Below are positions 1 through 11,600 of a DNA stretch of 64,000 nucleotides, piece after piece. The stretch's first letter is position 1. Each line of letters starts with the position of its first letter. This DNA is from Serinus canaria (Eukaryota > Chordata > Aves > Passeriformes > Fringillidae), in the NCBI RefSeq assembly GCF_022539315.1, contig NC_066313.1:13147764-13211763 (forward strand), read 5' to 3'. The translations under genes were made by a program, and so were the position numbers. The notes beneath the pieces are model-generated. The model was not told the origin of the DNA. It made no database searches and was given only the letters and a program-made list of their open reading frames with translations.

Positions 1-121
1 AGAGAAAATAATTGTTTTCATTTGTCCTCTCTAAGTTCCCCAGGCCTGAAGCCTGGGAAAATTCTCTTTGACTGAACTGAGAATTTCCACACTGACCTAA
101 TTTGGGTCTCTAGTGCCTAAA

Positions 122-470
122 GGGGGCCCTCATGAAAGATGGACAGAGACTATTTACAAGGGCCTAGAGCAACAGGACAGGGGGAATGGCTTCAAATTGG
201 TACAAACCTTCTCTATAGAGAGTTGGTTTAGATTATCTGTTATGAGAAAGTTCTTTACTGTGAGAGTGTTCCAGCACTGGCACAGGTTGCCCAGAGAAGC
301 TGTGGCTGCCCCATCCCTGGAAGTGTTCAAGGCCAAGTTGGGTGGGGCTCTGAACAACCTGGGATAGTGGAAGTTGTCCCTCTCCAGGGTAAGGGCTTGG
401 AATGAGATGATCTTTGAGGTCTCTACTAACCCAGGCCAATCTATGTTTCAGTGCTTATGATTCTATGAAA
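122..470 (+). mobile_element. CR1 LINE, 5'-truncated 3' end
   Basis: This is the last roughly 350 bp of a CR1 retrotransposon in sense orientation. It covers the C-terminal end of ORF2 and the short 3' UTR. The sequence passes through the usual CR1 landmarks: the block around aatggcttcaaa, ttctttactgtgagagtg, cactggcacaggttgccc, catccctggaagtgttcaag, then a degenerate gatgatctttgaggt and the terminal gattctatga repeat. The open frame over 113-367 is the residual ORF2 tail and not an independent gene. Seen in sequence; family assignment comes from known avian CR1 structure. Confidence 0.9.
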
Positions 471-599
471 AGACATAGTGATGTTGAAAAGAAAAACATT
501 TTTATACAAGATATTGCACCCTGTCAAGATAATAAGGTATTAATTTCCTGATTTTAGCACCTTGAAGTTAAATTTAAAAATAAGGAGAACTCTTGTATT

Positions 600-785
600 T
601 GCAGGGTTCCCAGACAAAGGAAGGAATGATGAATCTGACTCCATGTTAACAGAAGGCTAATTTATTACTTTATGATACTATATTATATTAAAGAATACTA
701 TACTAAACCATACTAAAGAATACAGAAAGGATACTTACAGAAGGCTAAAAAGATAATAATGATAACTGTCTGCTGACTAAGAAAA
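600..785 (-). mobile_element. ERV LTR fragment (U3/R/U5 part), antisense
   Basis: Read on the minus strand, this stretch gives the same order of blocks as the solo LTR at 4038-4410. It has a tagccttctg block, a tatcctttct block, a ttctttagtatagt-like run, an AT-rich ATAAT stretch, taataaat followed by agccttctg, then catggagtcagatt and a closing gggaaccctgca. The aataaa hexamer is the likely poly(A) signal. The 5' half of U3 is missing or too diverged to see, and I could not find a target-site duplication. It is a second, independent copy of the same LTR family in opposite orientation, not the partner of the 4-kb LTR in a provirus. Confidence 0.6.
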
Positions 786-3700
786 ATATGTGGGTTTGCT
801 GTTGCAAGTATCTGCTACTCCTGTAGCTGGGTCTGAGCCAGTCAGCAATGTGTCTGCATTACCAGGAGTGGAACTGATATTCTGATATTCTCACTGTGCA
901 GAAGAAATAATAGCAGTATTTAATGTAATTAATGTTGTTCAAGATTTTTGATGTATTGACTTTTAGGTAGTTTTTAGTGGATGCTTCTCAAACTTCGGGC
1001 AACTTAAAAAAAATTTAAGAGTGACAAAATGGAAGAAAATGGTTTAACAAGATGTTGTATGGAACATCCCATCAGTGGTCTGTTCAAACCTTTGATGAAT
1101 AGACCTTTCTTAGATCCTTAGAAAACTTTTCTGAAAAAGATTTGTTTACTGTACACATCATACTCCTCTTAAAAAGTGGTAATTCTTAAAAATATTAAGC
1201 TTGAGACACTGAGGGGTTGGGGGCTTTTGGTAAACAGCAAAAATAAGATAAACAGACAGATATTTCAATGAGTTAAGGGCAGAGTTAATACTACAACCCT
1301 ACAATTATACAGATACTAAAGAGCTGGAAAGATTTGAGCAATACCTGAAAGAATTTTTGTAAGTTTTTCCCTTCCTATTTTATAATAAAATGCTAAAATC
1401 TACCTATGCACAATTACATATATATAGTTTTGCAAGAGTTTACTGAATATTTGGGGGGGGGGAGAAATGGGGTTTTGAGATTGACTTTGCTGTCAGTACT
1501 GTGTGATTTCTTAATTCATGGAGGTTTGATTTTAAATTAGAACATTGCAGTTCTGTATGAGAGAAACTGTAATACAATAGCAACACAAATTTTAAATGGT
1601 TTCTCATTCCTGTAAGAAAATGTCATTAATCATGAAGCATTAATGAAAGTGGAAGGTTATAGTAGGTGGTTGTCTCAATATAAACAGAAATTGTAAGTAA
1701 CTGTGACCTCCAACAGAGCAGTTGAATTAACAATCACATTGTTTCTGAATATTAATAATTTTAATGAATTCTTCCAGTTATTCTGAAATTTAAAGCTTTG
1801 ACAGTGGGATCTAGTGATACAGGTAAATTGTGAAAAGCTTTGGGTTATAACGTTCTAAGAGAAAAAATGCTCAGGGTAAATGCTCTGTCCTTGTCTATGC
1901 CTCCAAGCAAACTCACCTTAAGAGTCATTGTGCAGTCTGCAAAGCTGTACTGCTGTAAATTGATTGCTGTATTATAAATGAACTCCACCTACCCCTGTTT
2001 GTCAGGAATGTTATTAGTGATGTATCCCAGGGATGAAACCTCATTAGAGCTGTACTAATTTGAGCCATTCTGGGAAAAATTTCATAACAGGCTGTTTGTC
2101 TGTCTCCTCCAATCACTGTTGCAGAAGGTTCCACATCTCACCCTGTTTTGAAGAGAATTCTAATCCAGCACTCCCACCTATGCTGCACCACGGGCTGTGT
2201 GCTGTGCTCAGCCTCCCAGGATTTGTGTAGAAAGAGACCAAATAGAGTCAAGCATGGAGGTTTGGAATAAAAATCTGTACTTTTCAGGAGGCCTACGTAG
2301 CTTCTGGTGCTTGAGAGTAATAGAGGTATGAAAGGAGCAGACCTTTATAGACTGTCTGCAGATCAAAGGTTTCTGGAAAGGACAGCTAGAGAAGTGTGAG
2401 TGAGCATAGGGTCATGCAGATAAAAAGGGTAATAACCAGTGGTGGTGCCACATATGTAAGTCCCAAGCAGACTTTTCCAGGATTTTATGAATAGTGTACC
2501 TCCATGGCCAATGCAGGGTGATGGGGAAAGTGCTAAATGGGTTATCAGGGATATCTGGCATGGCTGCTAGACTGTGTCAGATTGGCACTAGAAGCCTAAT
2601 TCTAGTTCTCAGACAGACAAGATCTGTGATAAATAGTGGGTTCAGGGAATTATGATAATTTGTTAAACACAACAGTTGTGCCTGAAGCAACAACATGCTG
2701 TAAAAGAATGGGTGTCAGAAGTGACTCTGCAGTCAACTGATAATACAAACTCAGAACTAATCCTCTTTCCACCAAAGAGGCTAATCTGAATTTGTATCTT
2801 CAAGAATTTGCTTCATCAGTATTGACTCTGGCCAAGTGTAGTGTTCAGCTTTACTTGAGATGTTTTAACTCAGGAGGGATCTGGCACTTTCCTGCTGCAC
2901 AGTGTCACTGCTCTCTACAAGTAAGTGGTTACCAAATATTGATGTATTTCAGCACAGAAAAGGTATAAAAACTGTTTTCAGCTGATGAGTGTATCACTCT
3001 AAGCCAAAAGCATTGGGGATCTCACTGCTAAAATTTTATTCCCTGTTTACATATAGAAGAAAGTTATCAAGAGAGAAAGGGAAATGATGAACAATGAAAT
3101 ATCTCTTTCTTCTCTGCTGATTTCTGTAATTTCAAGCTCAACATTTGGAAGATCAAATCACAGAATGGATTTAGGAGCCATCCTCAAGTAAACAACACAT
3201 TTCCTCCAAAAGCACGTCAGTAAAAAGATAATTAATCACAAAGTGTTAGGCACTGCCAGAGTGTGGGAGTAGAGAATGTGTCTTCTACTCACAGATAATG
3301 GGAGGGGGAAGGCTGATGTGTTTAGTGCTTCTCTTCTCTGATCTCCACTAATGAGGTTACTACTGGTGTCTGACAGAACAAATGCTGGCAGTAAGCCAAC
3401 CTGAACTAAAAAAACAAAAGGATTTACAAAATGCTTAGGTGAGCTAGAGGTTTGTAAGTTGGATGAGCCCATTGAACATCACTCCCAGACATTCAACAAA
3501 CTTGTGAAATCTCAAAGGTGTTGGCACTTGTGTTCACGGTTTTGCAAAGGACAAATAAAATACCAAATGGTGGAAGGAAGGAAAATCTTTTCCTACATGG
3601 AGAAGAAAGGATAGAAATTAGGGTGTTACAAATCCCTCTCTAAAATATGCAGTAAATTGACAGAAGAAACAATCACAAAGCTGAGCTGTAATCCAAGAAC

Positions 3701-4031
3701 ATAGTGAGAATAACATCAGGAAACAGAATTTGTTGAAGGAGGTCCTGTTTCAGACCATGTGTAAGCTTTGAAAACAAAAGAGCCCCATCCCCAATATATG
3801 CTACATATGTAGAGTTCAGCATGGATACTCTATTTAAAAACTCATGCAGGATGAGAGAAATGCTACCTACAAAATTAATTTGGAATACTTGCTGACAGAA
3901 AGAGTATTCAAGTGAAGTTCTCTGGTGGGCTTTCTTTGGTTCTGTTTTGTCATATGTTTATTTGTGATCTGGATGGTGATGTAGAGTGACTTGCTACAGT
4001 TTTGGATGATACTGAGGGGGAGAACACTGCT
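786..4031. other. Unannotated non-coding stretch
   Basis: No gene, RNA gene or confidently recognised repeat was found here. There is a run of ten G at 1453-1462. The segment around 2160-2480 is less AT-rich and reads somewhat like LTR-type sequence (aataaa at about 2266), but I could not define ends or a duplication. Open frames are below 90 codons and carry no recognisable motifs. Confidence 0.5.
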
Positions 4032-4416
4032 GCAGTATGTCACAGTGATATTTTCTGAAAAATCCCTTCACCAGTATTCCTTCTCCTGGGAAGATGAGAA
4101 GCCTCAGCTTCTCCATGTTTTGCTCCTCTGGAAAGTGGTCTGGAGATTCTTTATCGAAACATTTGAATTGTTTTTAATTAATGGCCAATCACAGCCAGCT
4201 GTGTCAGACTCTCTGAGTCAGTCATGGGTTTTTATTATCATTCTTGTCTAGCCTCCTGATGTATCCTTTCTCTTTCTTTAGTATAGTTTTGGTATATAAT
4301 TTTTTTTAATATAATATAATATAATATCAAAAAATAATAAATCGGCCTTCTGAGAGCGTGGAGTCAAATTCTCATCTCTCCCCTGGTCCTGGGGACCTGA
4401 CAACACCACAGCAGTA
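4032..4416 (+). repeat. 6-bp target-site duplication flanking the LTR at 4038-4410
   Basis: The hexamer gcagta is found at 4032-4037 directly before the LTR and again at 4411-4416 directly after it. An exact 6-bp duplication next to TG...CA ends is the signature of retroviral integrase and fixes the element boundaries. Confidence 0.85.
4038..4410 (+). mobile_element. Solo LTR of an endogenous retrovirus, 373 bp
   Basis: The element begins tgtcacag and ends acaccaca, giving TG...CA termini, and is flanked by the exact 6-bp duplication gcagta. Inside are a U3 block with ggccaatcacagcc (a CCAAT-type box on the plus strand), an AT-rich ATAAT run at about 4309-4326, and an aataaa poly(A) signal at about 4336 followed by a U5-like segment. 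No gag, pol or env sequence is attached, so it is a solo LTR left after recombination between the two LTRs of a provirus. A 6-bp duplication fits alpha- or beta-type (ERVK-like) avian elements. The antisense fragment at 600-785 belongs to the same family. The family name cannot be given without a library search. The open frame over 3991-4251 is incidental. Confidence 0.85.
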
Positions 4417-4952
4417 TCTATTCAATTTCTTTCTCATGAGAAGATTCTTGAAGTTAATCTGCACCAAGCTGCAATACCATTACAGGCATTACATCTAAAC
4501 CTCACAAACATATGTTTGGTAATAAGTACAAAATCTTGGTAGCCTCAAATCCAGACCTTTTTCTTACTGGGGATGAGAGGGTAGAATAAATTGATTTTGG
4601 AGAATACATGTGAAATGACCTACTTGAAAAAGAACCTTAAAATAAGAGGAGCCCATCCCTGAGTCGATACACAGCTTGCAAAATGAACCAGGCATGACTC
4701 GACCAGAGCTAGGCTGTTTGGTCACTGAAGGCTACTTGTGTAGACAGTGTATCTGAATCCCCTTCTGGCATGGAGGAATAAAAACACAAACTATTTTACT
4801 AATGTCTTTCTTCTGAAAGTAAAAGAAATGGAAGGAGGCTCTGGCTGTTCTTGGTTCAGCAGCTGGAGCCTGTATGAAATAAAAGCTTTGTCTGCTTCAT
4901 GAGCTGGGGTAATGCAGCAGTTGTGGTGCTGAGATACAGCTCGTGTGTGTTC

Positions 4953-4980
4953 CCCTTTGTCCTGTACTCAGGACAAAGGG
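4953..4980. repeat. Perfect 11-bp inverted repeat, 6-nt loop
   Basis: ccctttgtcct at 4953-4963 pairs with aggacaaaggg at 4970-4980 around the loop gtactc. No T-tract or gene end is next to it, so there is no reason to call it a terminator. Confidence 0.7.
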
Positions 4981-5752
4981 CTGTCCTGTACTTACTAAGC
5001 TACAGTTTTGAACTGTGTGAGAACTTCTGAGAAAGGAGAGGTCACAGGCACAGCCCAGCTCCATAACATTAAATCTGCTACTGCAAGTTCATTTATCCTT
5101 GCTCTGGTCTGGGCTAGGAGTTGTATACTCCCTGTCAGTCAAGCCCCAGAGTGCTGTGGGCCACAGTCTGTTTGGAATTCTGCTTTAAGTACAAACAGTG
5201 CTTAGGAATTTCTTTTGAACCCTCAAGACATAAAGCATTGCCTAACATAAATAGGAATGTCAGAACACATAGCTTTTCTCAAAATGTTCTTTAGTTATTC
5301 CAGGTGGCAAACAAGAGTAAGCCTTGCCCTAAATCATTACTGTGCATGTCTTCTCTGAATCTGTGCTCCTCCTATGTTTGTACATCCTAAGTCACAACAG
5401 ATCTTGCATCTATTGCTGAGCACAATGAGCTTGAGTAACCACTCCTGTCAAATTCCCCAGAAATATGGGCAGTGCTGATAATAATGAGGTATCTTGTTGC
5501 TATGTCAGTGCAAGTATTTTAATGGTTGTTTTAAAAGGCAAAATGTTTTTATTCTTTGTCTCTTAACAAATATACCAAACAGGTATTTCTGATGACTGTC
5601 AGGAAAAAGAATACCATGAATGTTTATAGTGAAGAATATTATATTTCTTCCTGCACTGTTCTGCTTTTCAACTGAAAACCAGACAAATATTAGGCCTGAT
5701 GGTCTTGTTTAAAGCAGTAAAGAAGAAGAAGAGAAGCTGGTCTGGTTCCAAT

Positions 5753-5775
5753 TTATGAGTTAGTCTAACTCATAA
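5753..5775. repeat. Perfect 10-bp inverted repeat, 3-nt loop
   Basis: ttatgagtta at 5753-5762 pairs with taactcataa at 5766-5775 around gtc. No adjoining feature suggests a function. Confidence 0.65.
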
Positions 5776-6283
5776 TTTGTCATTCTGAATTGAGTAAGGC
5801 TGCATATGATCATGTTTATATAAAAACGTCCTACAAAAGTGTATCTTTTTAAAGATAGCCTGTATTTTACATATATGGTCAATCACTTTTATAATATATT
5901 ATATACTGAGGGCTAAAGATATTTGAAAATGGAGCACTGCCATTTTGCTCTGATTTACAAATGTAATATTCTTTTGTAGTTGTTAGCTCTCATCCTCCTT
6001 TACTCTGCTGTTCCCATTAATTTTCAAGAAGTTAACTGTGAAATGCTAAAGGTTGTTAAGCCTACAGAGTATTATACAGGATCAGAAACAGAGAAGCTAG
6101 TGGATTAGGACATGATATTTGGAATCAGGGTGGTTGTTCAAGTGCCAGAAGCAAAGCTTAGTATTTATGAATCCTTTTGGGTCAGCATTCATGCTGGTAA
6201 GTATTCATGGAGTGCCTTTCCTTTTCGAGTACTTAAAAATAGCTAAGCATGAATAAGTACATTTCTCTACTACTGTAAAAAAG

Positions 6284-6305
6284 CCATCTGCATAACTGCA
6301 GATGG
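6284..6305. repeat. Inverted repeat, 9-bp stem, 4-nt loop
   Basis: ccatctgca at 6284-6292 pairs with tgcagatgg at 6297-6305 around taac. The stem can extend a few pairs with a G-T wobble. Function unknown, possibly chance. Confidence 0.55.
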
Positions 6306-8532
6306 TTTGATATGCTTGCTTTGTAATTATGATTCTTCTCCACCATTGCTTGTAAAATGAATGCTTGGTATGCAGTGACTGATGATAATTTAATAATTAT
6401 TTTTATCATATTGCTGATCAAAGCATGCAAGAAGGATGAAATTATTTTAATAAAATCTACTGGGAGCAAAGTTTTGTTCTGCTCTCCTGGGTCAGTTCAA
6501 TTTGGCTTATGGAGTACATGCTTTTCTTAATTAGACACTTTTCTGTTCTATCATTCATAAAGTTACTTTGAAATTTCCCAAATATTTAGGAGAGGAATTA
6601 GGAATATCATGATGTCAAATGCGCTTTGTCTGTACTTTGGAATTTTGTGTGATGGGAATGGCTTTCTATGGTGGAATGGCACAGAAGTGACATGAATCAG
6701 ACTCTAGGTTTCAGATTCTCTATCCCAGCAACATTCTTCCATGCTCTCCCAGCCTGTGGCTGCCTTAAGTTTGAGTTATGGAATGACTGGGTTGCTTTGA
6801 TGTTCTCTGGTTCAATTTCAGGTACAGCTTGCCTGGACTATTTGATTGTGAAATGTGCTGACCTTTCCTGTATTTTATTTCTCTTCATTTTGATCAATCA
6901 AATATGAACCTATTCTCTGATAGCTATATTTTTCACCATGTAAGATACAAGTAACTACACAGGAAAAGAGAAAAACAGCATTTAAATAGCCAGAGTTCTG
7001 CAAATGAAATGTGACATATGAGGAACTTGCCTCTTGAATTTATAATTTAAAATCTGCTCAGTTCATTAAAAATAGTTAAGTGCTTGAGTAAACATAATAC
7101 ACAATTGTAGATCTTTGTAATTTCAAGAATTGTATTTCCATGTCCAGCTTTTGAAGTTTTCTCAAAGCTGAACTTCCTATATGAGGTTCTACCCAACATA
7201 TATAAATCTTTGCGTATAAAATATCATAATTTATGAGAATACTGGTGTACAATACAAAATTGAAGTGTAACATAAAACCAAATAATAACAATTACCCTTT
7301 TCTAACCAACAATTAAAGAAGAAAAGACACTGAAAATATTATTTAATTGCAACCTTTTTTTTTTTAATACTAGAAATTTTATGGATAAATCTTTGGAAAT
7401 AAATATTCAACAATCTAGGTAGACAGCAGATTCCTCTGCTTTTTGACTCAATGAAAAAAAACTATGGTTATTGTGCATTGCCAGAGTTAGATGTAGCACT
7501 TCCCAGGTTGTACATCTGCAGTCTGGGTTTGGTTTATTCTTTGTACATTCCTGGATTCCAGTTACCAAAATTTAAAGTGTTATCCTAATAAGAAAGGAGG
7601 AAAAAATGTTCCAGTTCTTTCTGGCTGCCATTCAGACTGAAACTGTCTTTTGTGATTGTGCAGTCCAGGCTGATTTCACCATCTTCATGCATGTACTTTC
7701 CTGTTTACCAGTGAAACTCAAACTTCCCCTGGTCTGTTTGTATTCTGTAGATTATTAAATAACTATTGCAAAATAGAAACAAATATTAAATTCCAAGCAA
7801 ATGTGTCAGATTGTTAAATAAAATGCAGACACATGAAATACCATAAATCATGAAAGCAAGATTTTTACATGCATGTTTCACACAGCAGGTGCTTGGGCAG
7901 ATTCATTACCCAGATTGTTCTGGTAAAGGGTAAGTAATGTAATATCCTGTCCTCTTCCCTCTCTTGCATTTATGTAGTGTTTTGTAAGGGCTGAAATCAT
8001 AATGAAGGGAGTCAAGATCAGGTGACAATGTTGGTTTCTCTCTGCATTCTATAACAGCAGTTAAGGAGAATCCTGAAGGAATATAGGCATAATCTAAAAA
8101 AGCATCTTAAAAAGGTGTTTTTTTCTCATCCCTTCCTCTGTGCCTTGGCCTGACTTCACAGCTGTACCTACACTAATGACAAGCAATTGCTTTGCTTTGA
8201 GCATGCTGATTCTGCTGGGAGTTTTATTTTAAATTTTATAGCCCATATGTGAATCCTGGTTTTGATACGGAAGATAAAGTCACTTTTAGGTTAGCAGATT
8301 ACTATTTTTGTTTATCTCTTCAGCTATAAGTATACATTTTCCCCCATATCAGGGCTGAAAAGGCTAAAATATATGTTGAGTTTTAATTTTTTGCTAACTA
8401 TTATGTGAAGGGAAAGTAGAATTCCTGAAGCAGAAGTGGCTGCATCCCTAGTAGAGTTTCCCCAGAGGGAAGAAAGGTGTAGGACTAAGGATTGTTAACC
8501 AAAGCATCACTGGATTACAACATTAAACTTGT

Positions 8533-8604
8533 TAGCACTGGGTTAATTGTTGGACTCAATGATCTTAGAGGTCTTTTCTAATCTAAATGATTCTGTGATT
8601 CTAA
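8533..8604 (+). mobile_element. CR1 LINE, 3' terminal stub
   Basis: About 70 bp matching the extreme 3' end of a CR1 subfamily: the sequence runs ctgggttaattgttggact, gatcttagaggtcttttc and ends in attctgtgattct. The same type of 3' end closes the long CR1 at 41150-43355 (43271-43345), so both probably come from one subfamily. It is severely 5'-truncated and carries no coding sequence. Confidence 0.8.
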
Positions 8605-11600
8605 ATAGAAACTCTGTCTGTGGTGGTTTCCAGCAGAGTGAGATGCACAATCATGTATTGAACATTGGAAGCATCTCCACACTCCTCCAGTGTTAGCATT
8701 GCCAGAAGAACACTGCCAAGCTCTACCCGTTGTGGTGGCTGTGGTGTTATGCACATGATCAATCAAACTGGACAGTACCTCTTGGCTGCAGCTGCAGGAG
8801 AAATTTATTTTGAACCTTTGGGTAATTTTTCTATGCATTGAAGGTTTTGCAGATTGGAATCACATTTACAGTATTTAGTAATAGTGTCTGCAGAAGGGTT
8901 TCTAAGCTGTGCTTTCTCCAGCTGCTTCCTCCACAGTTCCTGGTTTCTCTGCTTGTAATTTCCTTAGTAAAATGAGATTTTTCCTTAGAAAAGTGTTAGT
9001 GGGGAGGGACCACACAAAGAAGTGTGCAATCATCTGAAAATATTTTAGTAGGGTGGCAGTCATAGGTCTTGAGGGCTTTTAAGAAAGCAGTTCTAACACC
9101 ACTCCTCAGAAACAGTTTTTTTTTTCCCACTTCTTGGGCATGTCTTCTGACTTTCTCTCTTGTGGGTGTCACTGGGGTATGCATACCATTTATTAAAGTC
9201 TGTACAGGAAGGTGCAAAGCAGGAAAATATTGCCTTGACTTTGATTGTTTCAACTCTACTAATGTTACAAGATATATAAAAACACAACCCCCCACCAAAA
9301 AAACAACAAAAAAGAAAGAACTGAAGTTTATACTAAACACATAACACACTAATAAAATACAATTTTTAAGACAGAGATTGAATCTTTCTTTGTCAGCTAA
9401 ACAGAGGAAAGATTGTTAATTTTTTTCTTTCTTTTGATTTTGTAGTATTTGCATATAGAAGTCTGCATCATCACAGTTGCCTCTCATTTAATCTATTCTT
9501 GAAGACACAGGAAACTCGTACCTTGGTCATTTCAGCAGAAAGACTGACCTCTGTAATTAATGAAGATTACACAGTAATTAAAGTGCAGTGTTGATTAGCT
9601 GAATGTCATGGGGGTCACTGAATAATTTCAGATGGTCGAGAGGATTTTCCATACACTTAATAGACATTGTGACCCTGTATTAGTTGAAACAGAAGCTTGA
9701 ACAAGGGACCCTAGGGCACAGCTTTCCAATCTAGTTGCATGAATCACTGGGAAACACAGAGGTGTGTCCTTATCTTAAAGTGAAAATTAATGCCTCCCCT
9801 CTTAAATAAGAAGATGATCTAGAGTACCTTTGAATATCTTTCAAATCTATTTTTCAGGTCGAGCATTCCATCAGTAAACCTAGGGTATGGTGTGATTGGA
9901 TGTATCTAATGGTGTATCTTAGGAGGATAGGGAGGATTCCTTTGTAAACATATCCACATCTTTTTTAATTAGATTGATGTTTAACATTGCTATAGAAGGC
10001 AGAGAATTTTCAATGTCAATTAATGTCATTCAGCTGATTCCTTATTAAATAGTCATTGTCAAATAACTAATCATTGCCTGGATGTGTAATTTAATCTTTT
10101 CAGCTAATGAAGCACTGATCATTTTCTGGAGGAAAACTCTGGAAATGGTAATATCTTCTAAAACCCTGCACTGCTCTGAACTGTGTGTTAGGCTGAAAAA
10201 TACCAGCCTAGGGAACTGTCGCTTCTTTAATAAAATCTATAAAGATTTTTTCCCATCTGTTACAAATATTGTATTTAATCTTTTAATACGATTTGTACAT
10301 GTTTTAAACAGCTTTTTGTCTCACATGTATAAATTTCAAGTAAAGATGAGATTTTGGAGTTTTGAAATAGGTATGTCATTTCTGTGATGCTCCTAGGTCA
10401 TAGAGATATTGAAGGAAAAATGTGAAGCGGAAATCAGTTATGATTCTTAAATATTGGAAAACCAGCAGGCCACCTTCTGGAAGCTAGCTTGATTTCAAGA
10501 GGTCCCTTCTGGAGAACCAGGCAGCAGCAAAGATCCTTGAAACAAACCAAGCTGCTGTCCAGGGTGTATTTCAAGGTCAATGATCCTCAATCATGCAGCT
10601 ACCAAAGGCAGCAGGATGCTCTGTGAACCCAAAATCATGGGAAAACCACGTTGCTCAGGTCTTGAGGTTCTCTGTGTATAAGGTAAGAAAACTCAGTTGG
10701 ACCTAGGTATGCACATCAAGGCCAAACAGAGCAATTTGTCCTCGGGAGCTTTGAGGCAAAGAGAAATGTAACCAGTACAAGCCAGAGGGTCTGGGGACCT
10801 TTTGAGAGTAGGACCTGGAAAGGAAAACAATTCCTAGTAACTCTTACATTCCTGAGGATTCCATCTGTTATGGTGTGTTGCAGGAGGAAGGAACAAGTGG
10901 AGTTTCTTTACTTCATATCAAACTCTTTTTGACATTGGTTTCAAAGGAAGAGTTGAAATTACTCTGAATATTGCATTCTCTTTTACTGAGAAGTAGAAGT
11001 CGTACCAAACCTGTTAGATTTAGATATATTTTGCCCTTCAGGATCTTGTGTACTTTTTCCATCTTTTATTTTAATTTTTGATTTTCCTTTCTTTTCCACA
11101 ACTGCCAAAATCTTTTTATACTAAGCTATCTAGATCCTCTAAATGGTATATTTTGCTTTATGAACTTGTGTCTTCCATATATTTAAACATGTCAAGTAAT
11201 TTGTACAGCCTTTCTATTTTGTCTTTAAGGAGAAAGAGAGGGAGCTGAACTTGCAACATAGAATTTCAACTTCATACACATATTGCCAATCTGATTCAAT
11301 ATGTGAAAGAATAAAGCCACTTGCAGTTCTTGCAAATGCCAAAATATCCATCAGAAATAAGTTTGTGTCTTAAGCTGATGTCCATTCATCAGGAAAGGAA
11401 GTCATGAACAAGTAGTTGGAATGAAATACATAGATATAAATTCTATCTTATATTTTTCAAATAATTTTTTCAATGTGCATTTTCTATATTTGGATTGCAT
11501 TGTTCTTGCTCATGGAAAATGACAGTCTGAATAGTTCCTACCCAGATAACTCTTTCTACAGCTGACATTAGAACCTACAGATTCTGAGGTTTTCTTAATG

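Larger units (their letters stand above)
4417..8532. other. Unannotated non-coding stretch with small hairpins
   Basis: No gene or transposable element was recognised. Three compact inverted repeats are visible and listed separately (4953-4980, 5753-5775, 6284-6305). All open frames are under 90 codons and lack motifs. The sequence is AT-rich throughout. Confidence 0.5.

Noticed and set aside
2160..2480. Possible additional LTR
   Set aside because: Composition and an aataaa are suggestive, but no TG...CA boundaries or flanking duplication could be found.
3153..3190. Possible antisense CR1 3' end (atcacagaatggattt-like)
   Set aside because: Only about 15 bases match and the following sequence does not continue as CR1.
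8578..8838. 86-codon minus-strand frame and similar-looking plus-strand reading, possible processed pseudogene
   Set aside because: The segment is less AT-rich, but I recognise no protein in any frame and see no poly(A) tail or target duplication. The left edge is CR1.
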